Assembly (NCBI GenBank): GCA_001604385.1
Contig: LVBK01000017.1
Span: 1 to 64,000, forward strand
Reading direction: 5' to 3'
Length of the DNA: 64,000 nt
Origin: Spirochaetales bacterium Spiro_09
Lineage (GTDB): Bacteria > Spirochaetota > Spirochaetia > Treponematales > Treponemataceae
Shown: positions 17,362 to 25,848 of the stretch, piece after piece
How the letters are laid out: the number at the start of each line of letters is the position of its first letter
Numbering within the stretch: the first letter of the stretch is position 1
Position numbers and translations under genes: made by a program
Notes under the pieces: generated by a model
Seen by the model: the letters and a program-made list of their open reading frames with translations, nothing else
Database searches by the model: none
Told to the model about the DNA's origin: nothing

Positions 17362-19400
17362 TTGACTGCCTCCCCCGGTGTTTTCTCGAGCATTGCATAC
17401 AGATGTTCGGGATGTACCGGCACGGAAGAAAGTGGCGTTCCGGTAATTTGTGAAACGGCGGAAGCGAAGGCTGCCGGTATCATGTTTTGCGCAATTATTC
17501 CGATGCCCTTCGGGTTCTCTTTAGAATTGGCAATGTGTATATGTAACTCCGGACATAATGAGGGTGGATACACGTCATAGGGTATACCTCCCTTGATGGC
17601 GAATTTACCGTCGGAAATTATCAGGTATTCGGCCAGTATTCGTGACAGCGCGAGTGTCGCCGATTTTCTGATATTTGCGAGGACTGCATGTTGATGATGC
17701 AATTCACCGGCATCGCAGGCAATCCATATACCGGTAATCTTGCATTCATAGGTCAGGGGATCAATTTCTGTTTCAACAACGCACACGGCCGGCGTGAGCG
17801 AGACGAAGGGTCCGTTCTCGCTGATACAACGGAGTGAATCCGCTTGAAGAGCAGCCGGTTTCCATGTTTTTTTTACCTGGATAGGCAGGGGTTTCCTGAA
17901 TCGTTGGCGTTTTATTGACTCGCAGCATTTTTCAGCTAGCGGAGTAAGAATACTGATCTTGTTTGACAGGGTGTCGGGACCCCGGTTGACGGTAGTGGTG
18001 GCCTCGTCAAAATGGATATGTTCGCCGTCAATATCAAGGATACGCGTAGTTATCTCCCGGAAGATTTGCTGCATGTTAACCGACAAGGGTACCGTCTTAA
18101 AGTAAATATCACCATCGGTGTCCATCATCGCCTCAACGCTATACTGAAGTTTTTCCCCCGAAACTCCGGCAAACCCGTTTCCCTGAAATCCGAAGGCAAT
18201 TCCGATGCCGCGTAAAGGTCTGTCCTTGCTGTTTTTTCGCATCTGCGAGACATGGCGATATGCGGCATATTTCCGGTGAAAATCGCTGTGTGTGCAAACG
18301 GTTTCCGCGAGTTTCCGGTACTCCTCGTTCATGAAGCGCAGGTGCGATACGCGCCAGTCAACCGGACAGTGATTATGCAGCCCGATTATCCGGTTGATGT
18401 GGCTCTCCAGGGCAAACAGGACTTGTGGTTCCCCCCATCCGGACAGGGCGCCCATGGGAGGCATATTGGTGCGTAAAATCCAGGTTTCAATTTTCCAGGA
18501 AGGAATCGAGTACAGCCCGAGGGCTGAAACAGTGATACGATCGGCCATTTCCTTGATGAGCGGACTAAATGCGCCTGCATCGACCAGAATTCTGATCATC
18601 ATGCCAATAATTCGTCCCTCTGTATCAATTGCGGTTCTGTAGCGTATCTGAATGGGTGCCGACTTCACGGAAAACAGAAAGTCTTCCTGTCGGCTTAATA
18701 CCAACAGCACGGAATGTTTGGACAATACGGCTGCAATGGCTGCCTGGGCTGCCAACAGTGACGGATACCATATTTTTCCATCCATCGGATCGGAAAGGCT
18801 GGTTGGAATTACCTGTATGTCCTCGGTTTTCAGCTGCAAGGCGTCGGATACCGTCGAGGATACATGGGCAGGCCATTGGGTTGGCGTATATATATCGAGT
18901 CGCCCTTTTCCGATGTCGACGGCGACACCTACCGGTTCGGGATTGAAATGATCCTGGGGGCCGGTAAATGACTTGGTTTCCACGATATTCTTCGAATCGG
19001 CAAGAAGGGCGTCGATGTCACCCTCTTCCTGTATTCTCCGTTCAATAATTTGCTGGTCGGAAAATTTTTCACTGAATACAAAGGGACTGGCGGTTTCAGT
19101 TTCAATAAGAACTTCTGCGACCAGGTTTTTTACAGTATCATAATCGGGTCCGACAAGAATGCCGAGGGGTTCTCCGTAATAACTGATTTTTTTTGACGCG
19201 AATAGTTGAATGACATTGCCAAACGCTCGAAGTTCATTTATGCCCGGAATATCCGAGGCCGTAAATATCTGATATCCATTGGGCAATTCTGGAGGGGTTA
19301 TCGAGAGGAGGGTACCCCGCTGGATGGTAGAACGTATCAATACTGCATAATATTGATCGGGAAATCGTAAATCCGAAAAAAACACCTGTTTCATCATCAC
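17358..19400 (-). CDS. Molybdenum hydroxylase large subunit with degenerate active site
   Basis: 680 residues, related to XdhA/CoxL. The aldehyde oxidase a/b hammerhead domain is at about 1-105 (SYYGEPLGILVGPDYDTVKNLVAEVLIE), followed by the molybdopterin-binding halves. Three expected motifs have changed: GGGFGGK region reads SLSDPMDGK, AFRGFG reads ALSGWG (Arg to Ser), and the near-C-terminal GVGE reads GIGI (catalytic Glu to Ile). It is therefore probably not an ordinary xanthine dehydrogenase; it may have another substrate or be catalytically weak. Two bases after the aminotransferase gene. Confidence 0.82.
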   Translation of the reverse strand: MMMKQVFFSDLRFPDQYYAVLIRSTIQRGTLLSITPPELPNGYQIFTASDIPGINELRAFGNVIQLFASKKISYYGEPLGILVGPDYDTVKNLVAEVLIETETASPFVFSEKFSDQQIIERRIQEEGDIDALLADSKNIVETKSFTGPQDHFNPEPVGVAVDIGKGRLDIYTPTQWPAHVSSTVSDALQLKTEDIQVIPTSLSDPMDGKIWYPSLLAAQAAIAAVLSKHSVLLVLSRQEDFLFSVKSAPIQIRYRTAIDTEGRIIGMMIRILVDAGAFSPLIKEMADRITVSALGLYSIPSWKIETWILRTNMPPMGALSGWGEPQVLFALESHINRIIGLHNHCPVDWRVSHLRFMNEEYRKLAETVCTHSDFHRKYAAYRHVSQMRKNSKDRPLRGIGIAFGFQGNGFAGVSGEKLQYSVEAMMDTDGDIYFKTVPLSVNMQQIFREITTRILDIDGEHIHFDEATTTVNRGPDTLSNKISILTPLAEKCCESIKRQRFRKPLPIQVKKTWKPAALQADSLRCISENGPFVSLTPAVCVVETEIDPLTYECKITGIWIACDAGELHHQHAVLANIRKSATLALSRILAEYLIISDGKFAIKGGIPYDVYPPSLCPELHIHIANSKENPKGIGIIAQNMIPAAFASAVSQITGTPLSSVPVHPEHLYAMLEKTPGEAVK

Positions 19401-19401
19401 A

Positions 19402-20589
19402 TCACTTCCGGTGTCGTTCTATACAGTCCAATACCGTATCGATTACACGGGTAATCTGCCCATCACTCATGTCCGGCCACAGAGGGATTGATATGGTCCG
19501 TTCGTATTGCCTTTCGGCATGCGGAAAGCGATTTGAATTCGATCCATACCTTTGCTTGTACCAAGTCATTTCAAAATGCGGTATAAAATGCAGTGAAATG
19601 CCTATTCCGCGTTCCTGGAGTTCTCTGGCAATTCCATCGCGGTTCAAGTCGAGCGCTTCCGGTACAATCCTCAATAGATACAGGTGCCAGGCATTTCCCG
19701 GGGAATCGGGAGGAAGGAGTAGTGCGTCATTTCCCGAAAAGGCATCGTTGTATCGCTGTACAATACGGAGACGTTTATCGAAGAATGACCGGGCCTTCGA
19801 TAATTGAACCCTGCCAATTGCGGATAGTATGTCGGGCAGGTTAAATTTCCATCCTTCATCGACAACATCATATATCCAAGAAGCCTTCTCGGCGGTGTAT
19901 CTGTCCCACACCGGACGGTCAATGCCATGAGACCGCATGATGGACATCCGCTTTGCCTTCTCGGCGTCCCTGACGCAAATCATGCCGCCTTCGCCGCTTG
20001 TAATCGTCTTGGTCGCATAGAAAGAAAAGACCCCGGCATCCGCAAGGGTTCCCGCATAGCCCTTGTCAGTGTTGGCCGGAAAGGCATGAGCAGCATCCTC
20101 AATGACGGCAATGTAGTGGCCATGCTTTTTGCCATAAAAAGAGCATATGTCATGTATCTCGTCCATCCGGCATACATTTCCCGCGATGTGGACGGGAACG
20201 ACTGCACAGGCTTCCGGATGTTGGGCCAGTACGGTTTCGATTGCCGCAGGATCTATATTGTATGAAGTGTCCTCTATGTCCGCGTACCGTACCTCGGCGC
20301 CAAGGTGGCGCGCCGCCGTAGCTGTCGAGATGAAGGTGTAGGGTGTGGTGACGATGCTTTTGCCCGGTCCCACACCGAAGGCATCCATGGCCAGGATAAG
20401 GCCCGAGGATGCGCTATTGACCGCAAGCGCATGCGGACTGTCCACAAAACGGGCGAATTCTTTTTCAAAGAGCAGGGTTTCATTTCCTGTCGTCAACCAT
20501 CCTGAACGCAGAATCCGGATGGCTGCTTCCTCCTCCTCACGGGAGAATGACGGGTAAAAAAAGGGAATTTTCTGTACAGGCTCAGCCAT
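19402..20589 (-). CDS. DegT/DnrJ/EryC1-family sugar aminotransferase
   Basis: 395 residues from ATG 20589, which overlaps the capD-like stop (ATGGCTGA) and follows AAGGA; longer forms run back into the upstream gene. PLP enzyme of the sugar aminotransferase fold: SGWLTTGNETLLFEKEFA, TTPYTFISTATAARHLGAEV, IEDAAHAF, catalytic Lys in FSFYATKTITSGEGGMI, and GWKFNLPDILSAIG. With the preceding 4,6-dehydratase it would make a 4-amino-4,6-dideoxy-hexose nucleotide, a surface glycan precursor. Confidence 0.9.
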   Translation of the reverse strand: MAEPVQKIPFFYPSFSREEEEAAIRILRSGWLTTGNETLLFEKEFARFVDSPHALAVNSASSGLILAMDAFGVGPGKSIVTTPYTFISTATAARHLGAEVRYADIEDTSYNIDPAAIETVLAQHPEACAVVPVHIAGNVCRMDEIHDICSFYGKKHGHYIAVIEDAAHAFPANTDKGYAGTLADAGVFSFYATKTITSGEGGMICVRDAEKAKRMSIMRSHGIDRPVWDRYTAEKASWIYDVVDEGWKFNLPDILSAIGRVQLSKARSFFDKRLRIVQRYNDAFSGNDALLLPPDSPGNAWHLYLLRIVPEALDLNRDGIARELQERGIGISLHFIPHFEMTWYKQRYGSNSNRFPHAERQYERTISIPLWPDMSDGQITRVIDTVLDCIERHRK

Positions 20590-22078
20590 GGGTGCATTCC
20601 TTGAAACCGGGTATATAGTGTTCCAGGATGCGAACAAGATGGTCTTTGTCCCGGTACCTGGTTGATTGTGTTTCATCGTATTCGCATACCGGACGCAGTT
20701 CGGCAAGCAGTTTCTCCAGTTCAATCGGAGCGGTTTCATCCCGCTTCAGTGCAAGAATCTTGGAAAAATCGGTTTGTTCAGGATGCTCGCTTTTTGACCA
20801 CAGCGGTTCATCAAGGCGTTCGCCGGGCCGTTTTCCGATAAATTCTATACGTATGTCCGTTCCCGGCTCATGACCGGTAAACCTGATAAGCTGCTCGGCG
20901 ACATCCAGTATTCTAACCGGTTCTCCCATATCAAGCAAATACGATTTTCCGTTTTCTCCGACACCGCCGGTTTTCAGGACAAGCGAACAAGCCTCGGGAA
21001 TTGTCATAAAATAACGGACCATGTCCGGATCTGTGACGGTAACGGGGCCGCCCTTTCTGATCTGTTCCATGAACAGGGGAAGAATGGATCCGCGGGAACC
21101 AAGCACATTTCCGAATCGGACAAACATGAACGCTCTCTCCTCCCCCTTCATGCGTGATACCTGACGGGCAGATCGCAGCACCAAACGTTCGCACAGCATC
21201 TTGGAAATACCATAGACGGACACGGGATCAACCGCCTTGTCCGTAGAAATAAGCACAAACCGCTTGACGCCGGCTTCAAGGCAGGCCTCCAGAAGATGTA
21301 TGGTGCCGAATACATTGTTTTCGATTACCGCAACAGGATTAGCCTCCATCAGGGGGACATGCTTATATGCCGCGGCATGAAAAACCACGTCGCATCGCAG
21401 TTTTCCGATAATATACCGCATGTACCGCGCGTTTTTAAGATCCCCGATGACCGGAACTATTGTCGCCTTCTCGCCAACTCCCTCTTCCTGCAAAAGGCGC
21501 AATTCCCGGTCTATTTGATAGATCGAGTTCTCGCCGTGACCAAAGAGATAAATGCGCTCTGCTCCTCCCGAAAGAAGCTGCCGGGCAATTTCACTGCCGA
21601 TCGAACCTCCCGCTCCGGTAATCAATACGCGTTTCCCGCGGAGGTAGGCAAGGCTTTTTTTCAGGTTTATTGCGACGGGCGCACGGCCCAACAGGTCCTG
21701 GGGATCAATATCACGGGTCTGGATGAGGTGTGCCGTCCCTTCCACAATTTGGGCGATATTGGGCAGTAATCTGATTCGGGTAAAACCGCTTGTATGAAGA
21801 ACCGCGTAAATCGAGCGTAAGGTCTCGGGTGTCGCGCTCGGGATGGCAATCAATGCCTCATCCTTTGCACCCGGCCGTATCAATCGTGCCGCATGATCTA
21901 CCGGGCCAAGAACCGGGACCCCGTCAATCGTGTTCCCGATTTTATTCCGGTCATCGTCCAAAAATGCGACAACCTCGCCGAATACCCCTTTTTCGCGAAT
22001 TTCCCGGGCAAGCATGCTTCCCGCAAGGCCTGCGCCGATAATATATATGCTAGCTCCGCCCGAATCTCTTGCCATCAT
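20582..22078 (-). CDS. CapD/FlaA1-type nucleotide-sugar dehydratase, soluble form
   Basis: 498 residues. Residues about 10-125 form a Rossmann-like domain (IYIIGAGLAGSMLAREI); about 145-440 the extended SDR domain: VLITGAGGSIGSEIARQL, FHAAAYKHVPLME, LISTDKAVDPVSVYGISK. These match UDP-GlcNAc/QuiNAc 4,6-dehydratases (PglF, WbpM, CapD). The four N-terminal membrane helices of membrane-bound members are missing, so the enzyme is predicted cytosolic. Overlaps the loaP-like gene (ATGA type). Confidence 0.9.
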   Translation of the reverse strand: MMARDSGGASIYIIGAGLAGSMLAREIREKGVFGEVVAFLDDDRNKIGNTIDGVPVLGPVDHAARLIRPGAKDEALIAIPSATPETLRSIYAVLHTSGFTRIRLLPNIAQIVEGTAHLIQTRDIDPQDLLGRAPVAINLKKSLAYLRGKRVLITGAGGSIGSEIARQLLSGGAERIYLFGHGENSIYQIDRELRLLQEEGVGEKATIVPVIGDLKNARYMRYIIGKLRCDVVFHAAAYKHVPLMEANPVAVIENNVFGTIHLLEACLEAGVKRFVLISTDKAVDPVSVYGISKMLCERLVLRSARQVSRMKGEERAFMFVRFGNVLGSRGSILPLFMEQIRKGGPVTVTDPDMVRYFMTIPEACSLVLKTGGVGENGKSYLLDMGEPVRILDVAEQLIRFTGHEPGTDIRIEFIGKRPGERLDEPLWSKSEHPEQTDFSKILALKRDETAPIELEKLLAELRPVCEYDETQSTRYRDKDHLVRILEHYIPGFKECTHG

Positions 22079-22596
22079 TCATGTTCCATTATTTCAAAGG
22101 CAAAATCTATGAGGAATGATTCCTCATACATATCCAGTTTAACTTTGGCCCTGCCTTTTCGGCGGTCAACCTTGACGATGCGACCTTCCATACCCTTGAG
22201 GGGACCCTGAAGCACCTTGATGCGAGAATTTTCGTCAAACACCACCTTCGAGCTGTCGGCTATGCCTCCCAGCCTCACAAAATGCTTCAGTGTCGCAAGA
22301 TCGCGTCCCGCAAGGGGTAACGGATTTTTACTTTCCGGCAAAAACCGGTAAAAACCCGGAGTTGTTCGAAAACACCAGTACAATTGGTCATTAAGTTCTT
22401 CGGCTTCCAGAAATATATATCCGGGAAACACGGGCTCGATGCCCGTAATCACTTTACCGTCCTTTCTTCGCGGCAATTTCCTTTGCGGAAAGATGAATTG
22501 TATGTTTTCCCTCAAGGAGCATGGCGTACACACAAGAGCACGCTTGATGAAGGTATCTTCATCACCTGTTTTTACCTGCAGAACAAAATAGTTCAT
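22075..22596 (-). CDS. Specialised NusG paralogue (LoaP/RfaH-like antiterminator)
   Basis: 173 residues. NGN domain at about 1-105 (NYFVLQVKTGDEDTFIKRAL, then EPVFPGYIFLEAEEL) and a C-terminal KOW domain (IKVLQGPLKGMEGRIVKVDRRKGRAKVKLDM). Short NusG paralogues at the head of polysaccharide operons act as operon-specific antiterminators that let RNA polymerase read through long clusters. Here it is the first gene of a six-gene unit with capD-like, aminotransferase and hydroxylase genes. No Shine-Dalgarno before the ATG. Confidence 0.88.
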   Translation of the reverse strand: MNYFVLQVKTGDEDTFIKRALVCTPCSLRENIQFIFPQRKLPRRKDGKVITGIEPVFPGYIFLEAEELNDQLYWCFRTTPGFYRFLPESKNPLPLAGRDLATLKHFVRLGGIADSSKVVFDENSRIKVLQGPLKGMEGRIVKVDRRKGRAKVKLDMYEESFLIDFAFEIMEHE

Positions 22597-22602
22597 GAAA
22601 AA

Positions 22603-22611
22603 ACCATATCA
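22603..22611 (-). promoter_or_regulatory. loaP-like gene extended -10 promoter (leaderless geometry)
   Basis: TGA-TATGGT: extended -10 (TGn) with hexamer 22603-22608, then six bases and ATG at 22596. The -35 (TTCCAT at the expected spacing) is weak, as is common for extended -10 promoters. Confidence 0.45.
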
Positions 22612-22824
22612 CAGTTGCGTCAAAAATGGAACAAACAAGCGATTTTTCGCTCCTGAATATACGCATCGCAATTCCGCACAGCCGGGTGCGCTATCTGCCC
22701 CGGTCGGTGTAAAAAAGCTCAGTACTTGAAGCGTTTGTTCCGATATTTAACAGGACTGACTCGTGGCCTGCAACCGTTTTTCGGGCATACACTCCTGTCA
22801 GTTGGCCAATCCAGGGAGGATTTC

Positions 22825-23349
22825 ATGCACCGTCGAGTTCTTTTAGCAGCTGTCATGCTGACATTCTGTCTTGCTTTTTCGGCACAGGCCGCAACTGTTA
22901 CCATAACGATAACACAAAACGAAAAAGCGCCTGAAACAGCCCTGGAAACAAGCCGTACCGTTGAGGACGAACTTTTTTTGCAGTTTTTTTCAAGCGGTCA
23001 CATTGTTTCCAATTCAGATATCCGGTTTGACGGATCTCTGTTCCTTCAAAAAAATTATGGGCTCAAGGAAGCTGCCTGGGGCTTGAGCGATTATCTGGTT
23101 GTCGTGTTCCTGGAGTTCTTGAGCCAGGAAACACCGGAAGGAAGTCTTCCTGCCCCTGCGCAACTTGTGTCTGTGTCCTGGAAGGTAGTACAGGTTGCGG
23201 ACGGAATAGTCCTTGAGACAAAAAAGCTGACAGGAAAAGAAACTGTCATAGATGAAACTGATCCGGCCAAACGGTCCCGTATTCTTGCGCAGCGGCTGTT
23301 CCCGGACATTCTGAATACCATAGCAAAGGCGAGAAAGGGAGGGTCCTGA
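22825..23349 (+). CDS. Periplasmic protein of unknown function
   Basis: 174 residues from ATG 22825, selected for GGGAGGA six bases before it and the signal peptide it exposes (MHRRVLLAAVMLTFCLAFSA, cleavage after AQA). The mature part begins with a beta strand (TVTITITQ) and has an alpha/beta pattern with a conserved-looking LVSVSWKVVQVADGIV segment, reminiscent of lipoprotein-type domains that act on outer-membrane assembly. I do not recognise a family. First gene of a three-gene unit with the SPOR protein and the diacylglycerol kinase-like gene; three bases before the next gene. Confidence 0.75.
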   Translation: MHRRVLLAAVMLTFCLAFSAQAATVTITITQNEKAPETALETSRTVEDELFLQFFSSGHIVSNSDIRFDGSLFLQKNYGLKEAAWGLSDYLVVVFLEFLSQETPEGSLPAPAQLVSVSWKVVQVADGIVLETKKLTGKETVIDETDPAKRSRILAQRLFPDILNTIAKARKGGS

Positions 23350-23352
23350 TCC

Positions 23353-24672
23353 ATGAACAAGAAATATTTCTATGTGGCCATAGCGCTATTGTTTTTACCC
23401 CTGTCACAGGGATGGTCAATTTGGGAGGGAACTGCCGGAATCGGACAACGATCTGATTTTCCGGGCAGCGGTTTATATGCCCGCAGTGACATGTTTCCCC
23501 GGAATACCGTGGTTGAAATAATCAATCTGGAAACAGAAAGCCGGGTTCGGGCCGTAATTACCGGTCCTTCAGGCATACCGGGCCTTGTGGCAATCGTGTC
23601 ACCGGAAACAGCGCAGGCATTGCAATTCCGTTCAGGTTCGGTAAGTCGCGTACGGATAGCAATTGCAACCGGAACGGAAGAGAAAAAACCGCTCGTAATG
23701 GATAATCCTCCCGGTTCCAGTGTTCGTACAAATGACCCCGACACAAATCCTTCCTCATTCGTTTCCTCGGCCGAACCGGTAGCTGTAGAGCCGGAAGTTG
23801 CGGTAGAGCCGGAAGTCGCGGTAGAGAGCGAAGTTGAACCGGCTTTTCCTCCTTCGCTGGCGGTTGAGGAAAATTCCGTTCCGCTTCCCGTGGAATCCCC
23901 GGAAATAGTACTTGAGCCCCTGCCTGTTGAAGAGCCAGACACAACACCCGAATCGGTAACCGTGTATGAAGAGCCCGACTTGCTCCTGCCAACAGTAGCG
24001 GAAGAAGAATATGCGCTGGCGGATGAAGAGTTCGATGAAGCTGCACACACCGCGCTTGAGGAGCCCGTGGAAGCGGAACTCGCGGAAACCGTACCGATGG
24101 AACCGGAAACCGAGGTTACTCTCGTTCCCGCAGACTTACTGCCGCCTCCGGCTCTTGTCATGGAACCTGTTGTCGAAGAAGATATAACCAGTCCCGTTGC
24201 AGCTGCTCCGGAATCACCCGTGCGCGAGGTTACCACTCCCGTGCCACCGGTTGTAACGCCGAAAGAAATGGCTCCAATCCGTGAAGCTTCCGCGATAACC
24301 GCTATGCCACCCGCACCTCCCGCAGCGGCACAGCCGCAGGTTACAGCGCTGGCTGTTGAGGCGCCGATAGTGCCGTCTGCATCGCCGGCTATCGGCAAAC
24401 CGGAGGCACCATCCGCACTCCCGTTTATGACTTCCCTTGTTCCCGGCAGCCTGTATGTACAAATAGCAAGTTATGCAGAACTGACTCATGTGGTTACCCA
24501 GGTGGAGAAATATCGTGCGCGCTATCCGGTTGCAGTTGAAAAAACAGCCGGTACCCGGGGTGACCTCTATAAAGTGTATATAGGTCCATTGCGGCAAGAT
24601 GAAGGCGGTGCGGTACTTGAACGCTTCAAATCGTTTGGTTATTCCGATGCGTTCATTAAAAAGGGGAACTGA
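23353..24672 (+). CDS. Exported SPOR-domain protein with long Pro/Glu/Val-rich linker
   Basis: 439 residues. Signal peptide about 1-21. Residues about 23-103 (GTAGIGQRSDFPGSGLYARSDMF) resemble the RlpA-type double-psi barrel. About 120-350 is an acidic low-complexity linker with short repeats such as VAVEPE, encoding a flexible spacer. The final 75 residues are a SPOR domain (LYVQIASYAELTHVVTQVEKY, LYKVYIGPLRQDEGG), which binds denuded septal peptidoglycan. Likely a division-site or peptidoglycan protein. Its stop overlaps the next start (TGATG). Confidence 0.85.
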   Translation: MNKKYFYVAIALLFLPLSQGWSIWEGTAGIGQRSDFPGSGLYARSDMFPRNTVVEIINLETESRVRAVITGPSGIPGLVAIVSPETAQALQFRSGSVSRVRIAIATGTEEKKPLVMDNPPGSSVRTNDPDTNPSSFVSSAEPVAVEPEVAVEPEVAVESEVEPAFPPSLAVEENSVPLPVESPEIVLEPLPVEEPDTTPESVTVYEEPDLLLPTVAEEEYALADEEFDEAAHTALEEPVEAELAETVPMEPETEVTLVPADLLPPPALVMEPVVEEDITSPVAAAPESPVREVTTPVPPVVTPKEMAPIREASAITAMPPAPPAAAQPQVTALAVEAPIVPSASPAIGKPEAPSALPFMTSLVPGSLYVQIASYAELTHVVTQVEKYRARYPVAVEKTAGTRGDLYKVYIGPLRQDEGGAVLERFKSFGYSDAFIKKGN

Positions 24673-25739
24673 TGGAGTATATCCCCGGCGTTAAAACAAT
24701 TGCCGAGCGCACTTCTTTTTTCGCCGGCAAGCATGTTGTGGTGACCTTAATCATCAATCCGGTTGCCGGCGGCTTTACCATCGAAAAGCGCGCCCGGCAT
24801 AACCGGGAATGCTTTTTATCTACGGTAGCATACATACAACATCGTCCGGTCGTAACCGCATCCTGCTCGGTCACGGTTACCCACACCCGTCATCACGGCC
24901 ATGCCGGCGGACTTGCCCGTGCGGCCTTCGAGCAGGCGCGTCTGGACGAGCGCGAGCAGGCCCTGCATGTTGTCATTGTTGCAGGCGGTGACGGAACCAG
25001 TCATGACGTCCAGTCTGCGCTCGTTCGCATGATCTATCATGAGGGGCATCGGAGCCTGTCCGACAAAGTGCTTCTGCTGCGCCTCCCCTTCGGGACCGGA
25101 AACGACGGAACCGATGGCCGAACCATAGAGGATACGCTTTCCCTGTTTGCCGCTCCTGCCCATATCGAAAAACAGCGTTCTATCCGCATTACGACTGCGG
25201 ACAATCCGGCCCATTCCCACTATTCCTTCAACATCTCGAGTATCGGAATTGACGCCTTTATCGCGTTTATGACCAATGCGGTTAAGAACAAGCTGCCCGG
25301 TGATTCCTACAAAACCTGTGTGGATGCGGCCTGCCTCTTTTACAATCGCCTGTTTCGCGTATCCCCCTGCGTTGTTCGCGTATACCGGAATAATCAGCCG
25401 GTCCTGAGACACACGGGGCGTTTCCTGTATGTATTGATGGGTGCTTCGGGGTATCGAACGTATGGTTCAAACCAGAAAATTTTAAGCGATCACAATAATG
25501 TGTGCATCGCTTCCGATATGCCGCTTTTGAAAAAACTGATCATGAAAGGACTTTTCAAAACCGGCGGTCACCGGCTGGTTCCGGAAACCGTGTTGGCATC
25601 GGGTGACCGGCTGGTTATCGATTTCAACGAAAAAATACTCATGCAGCTTGACGGCGAGGTGCACCAGCTTCATCCTGCCGATTTTCCCCTTGTCATGGAA
25701 TTAACCGAACCGGTAATACAGATAATCAGAAAAGATTGA
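24672..25739 (+). CDS. Diacylglycerol kinase catalytic-domain lipid kinase
   Basis: 355 residues. DAGK_cat fold: LIINPVAGG near residue 25, VIVAGGDGTSHDVQSAL near 100 (phosphate loop, GGDGT), RLPFGTGNDGTDGRT near 138, and a C-terminal half (MQLDGEVHQL) matching the second DAGK/YegS domain. Phosphorylates diacylglycerol, ceramide or a related lipid, or serves phospholipid salvage. The start overlaps the SPOR gene stop. Convergent with secA; a hairpin lies between. Confidence 0.85.
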   Translation: MEYIPGVKTIAERTSFFAGKHVVVTLIINPVAGGFTIEKRARHNRECFLSTVAYIQHRPVVTASCSVTVTHTRHHGHAGGLARAAFEQARLDEREQALHVVIVAGGDGTSHDVQSALVRMIYHEGHRSLSDKVLLLRLPFGTGNDGTDGRTIEDTLSLFAAPAHIEKQRSIRITTADNPAHSHYSFNISSIGIDAFIAFMTNAVKNKLPGDSYKTCVDAACLFYNRLFRVSPCVVRVYRNNQPVLRHTGRFLYVLMGASGYRTYGSNQKILSDHNNVCIASDMPLLKKLIMKGLFKTGGHRLVPETVLASGDRLVIDFNEKILMQLDGEVHQLHPADFPLVMELTEPVIQIIRKD

Positions 25740-25764
25740 GGCAGAAGGTACTATGGGGCTTCTC

Positions 25765-25786
25765 GATGCGCCCTCACGGGCGCATC
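25765..25786. repeat. Perfect 9-bp hairpin between convergent genes
   Basis: GATGCGCCC, loop TCAC, GGGCGCATC. There is no U-tract on either strand, so it is not a standard intrinsic terminator, though it may slow polymerase or protect 3' ends between the lipid kinase and secA. A second stem (CGCGG at 25797, CCGCG at 25807) follows. Confidence 0.7.
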
Positions 25787-25848
25787 TTGCGAAAAGCGCG
25801 GAGCCGCCGCGTGTCGTGTCGTACGAAACGCGATCTCCCCATAACGTA

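Noticed and set aside
20590-20739. 50-residue N-terminal extension of the DegT-type aminotransferase
   Set aside because: It overlaps the capD-like gene in another frame, and the ATG at 20589 has a ribosome site and matches the family start.
23370-24398. Leftward 342-codon serine/glycine-rich open frame
   Set aside because: It lies wholly antisense to the SPOR protein linker and its composition is the mirror of the Glu/Pro/Val repeats; no start signal.
25741-25848. Mobile element between the lipid kinase and secA
   Set aside because: About 100 bp with hairpins only; no transposase, no clear terminal repeats and no target duplication.
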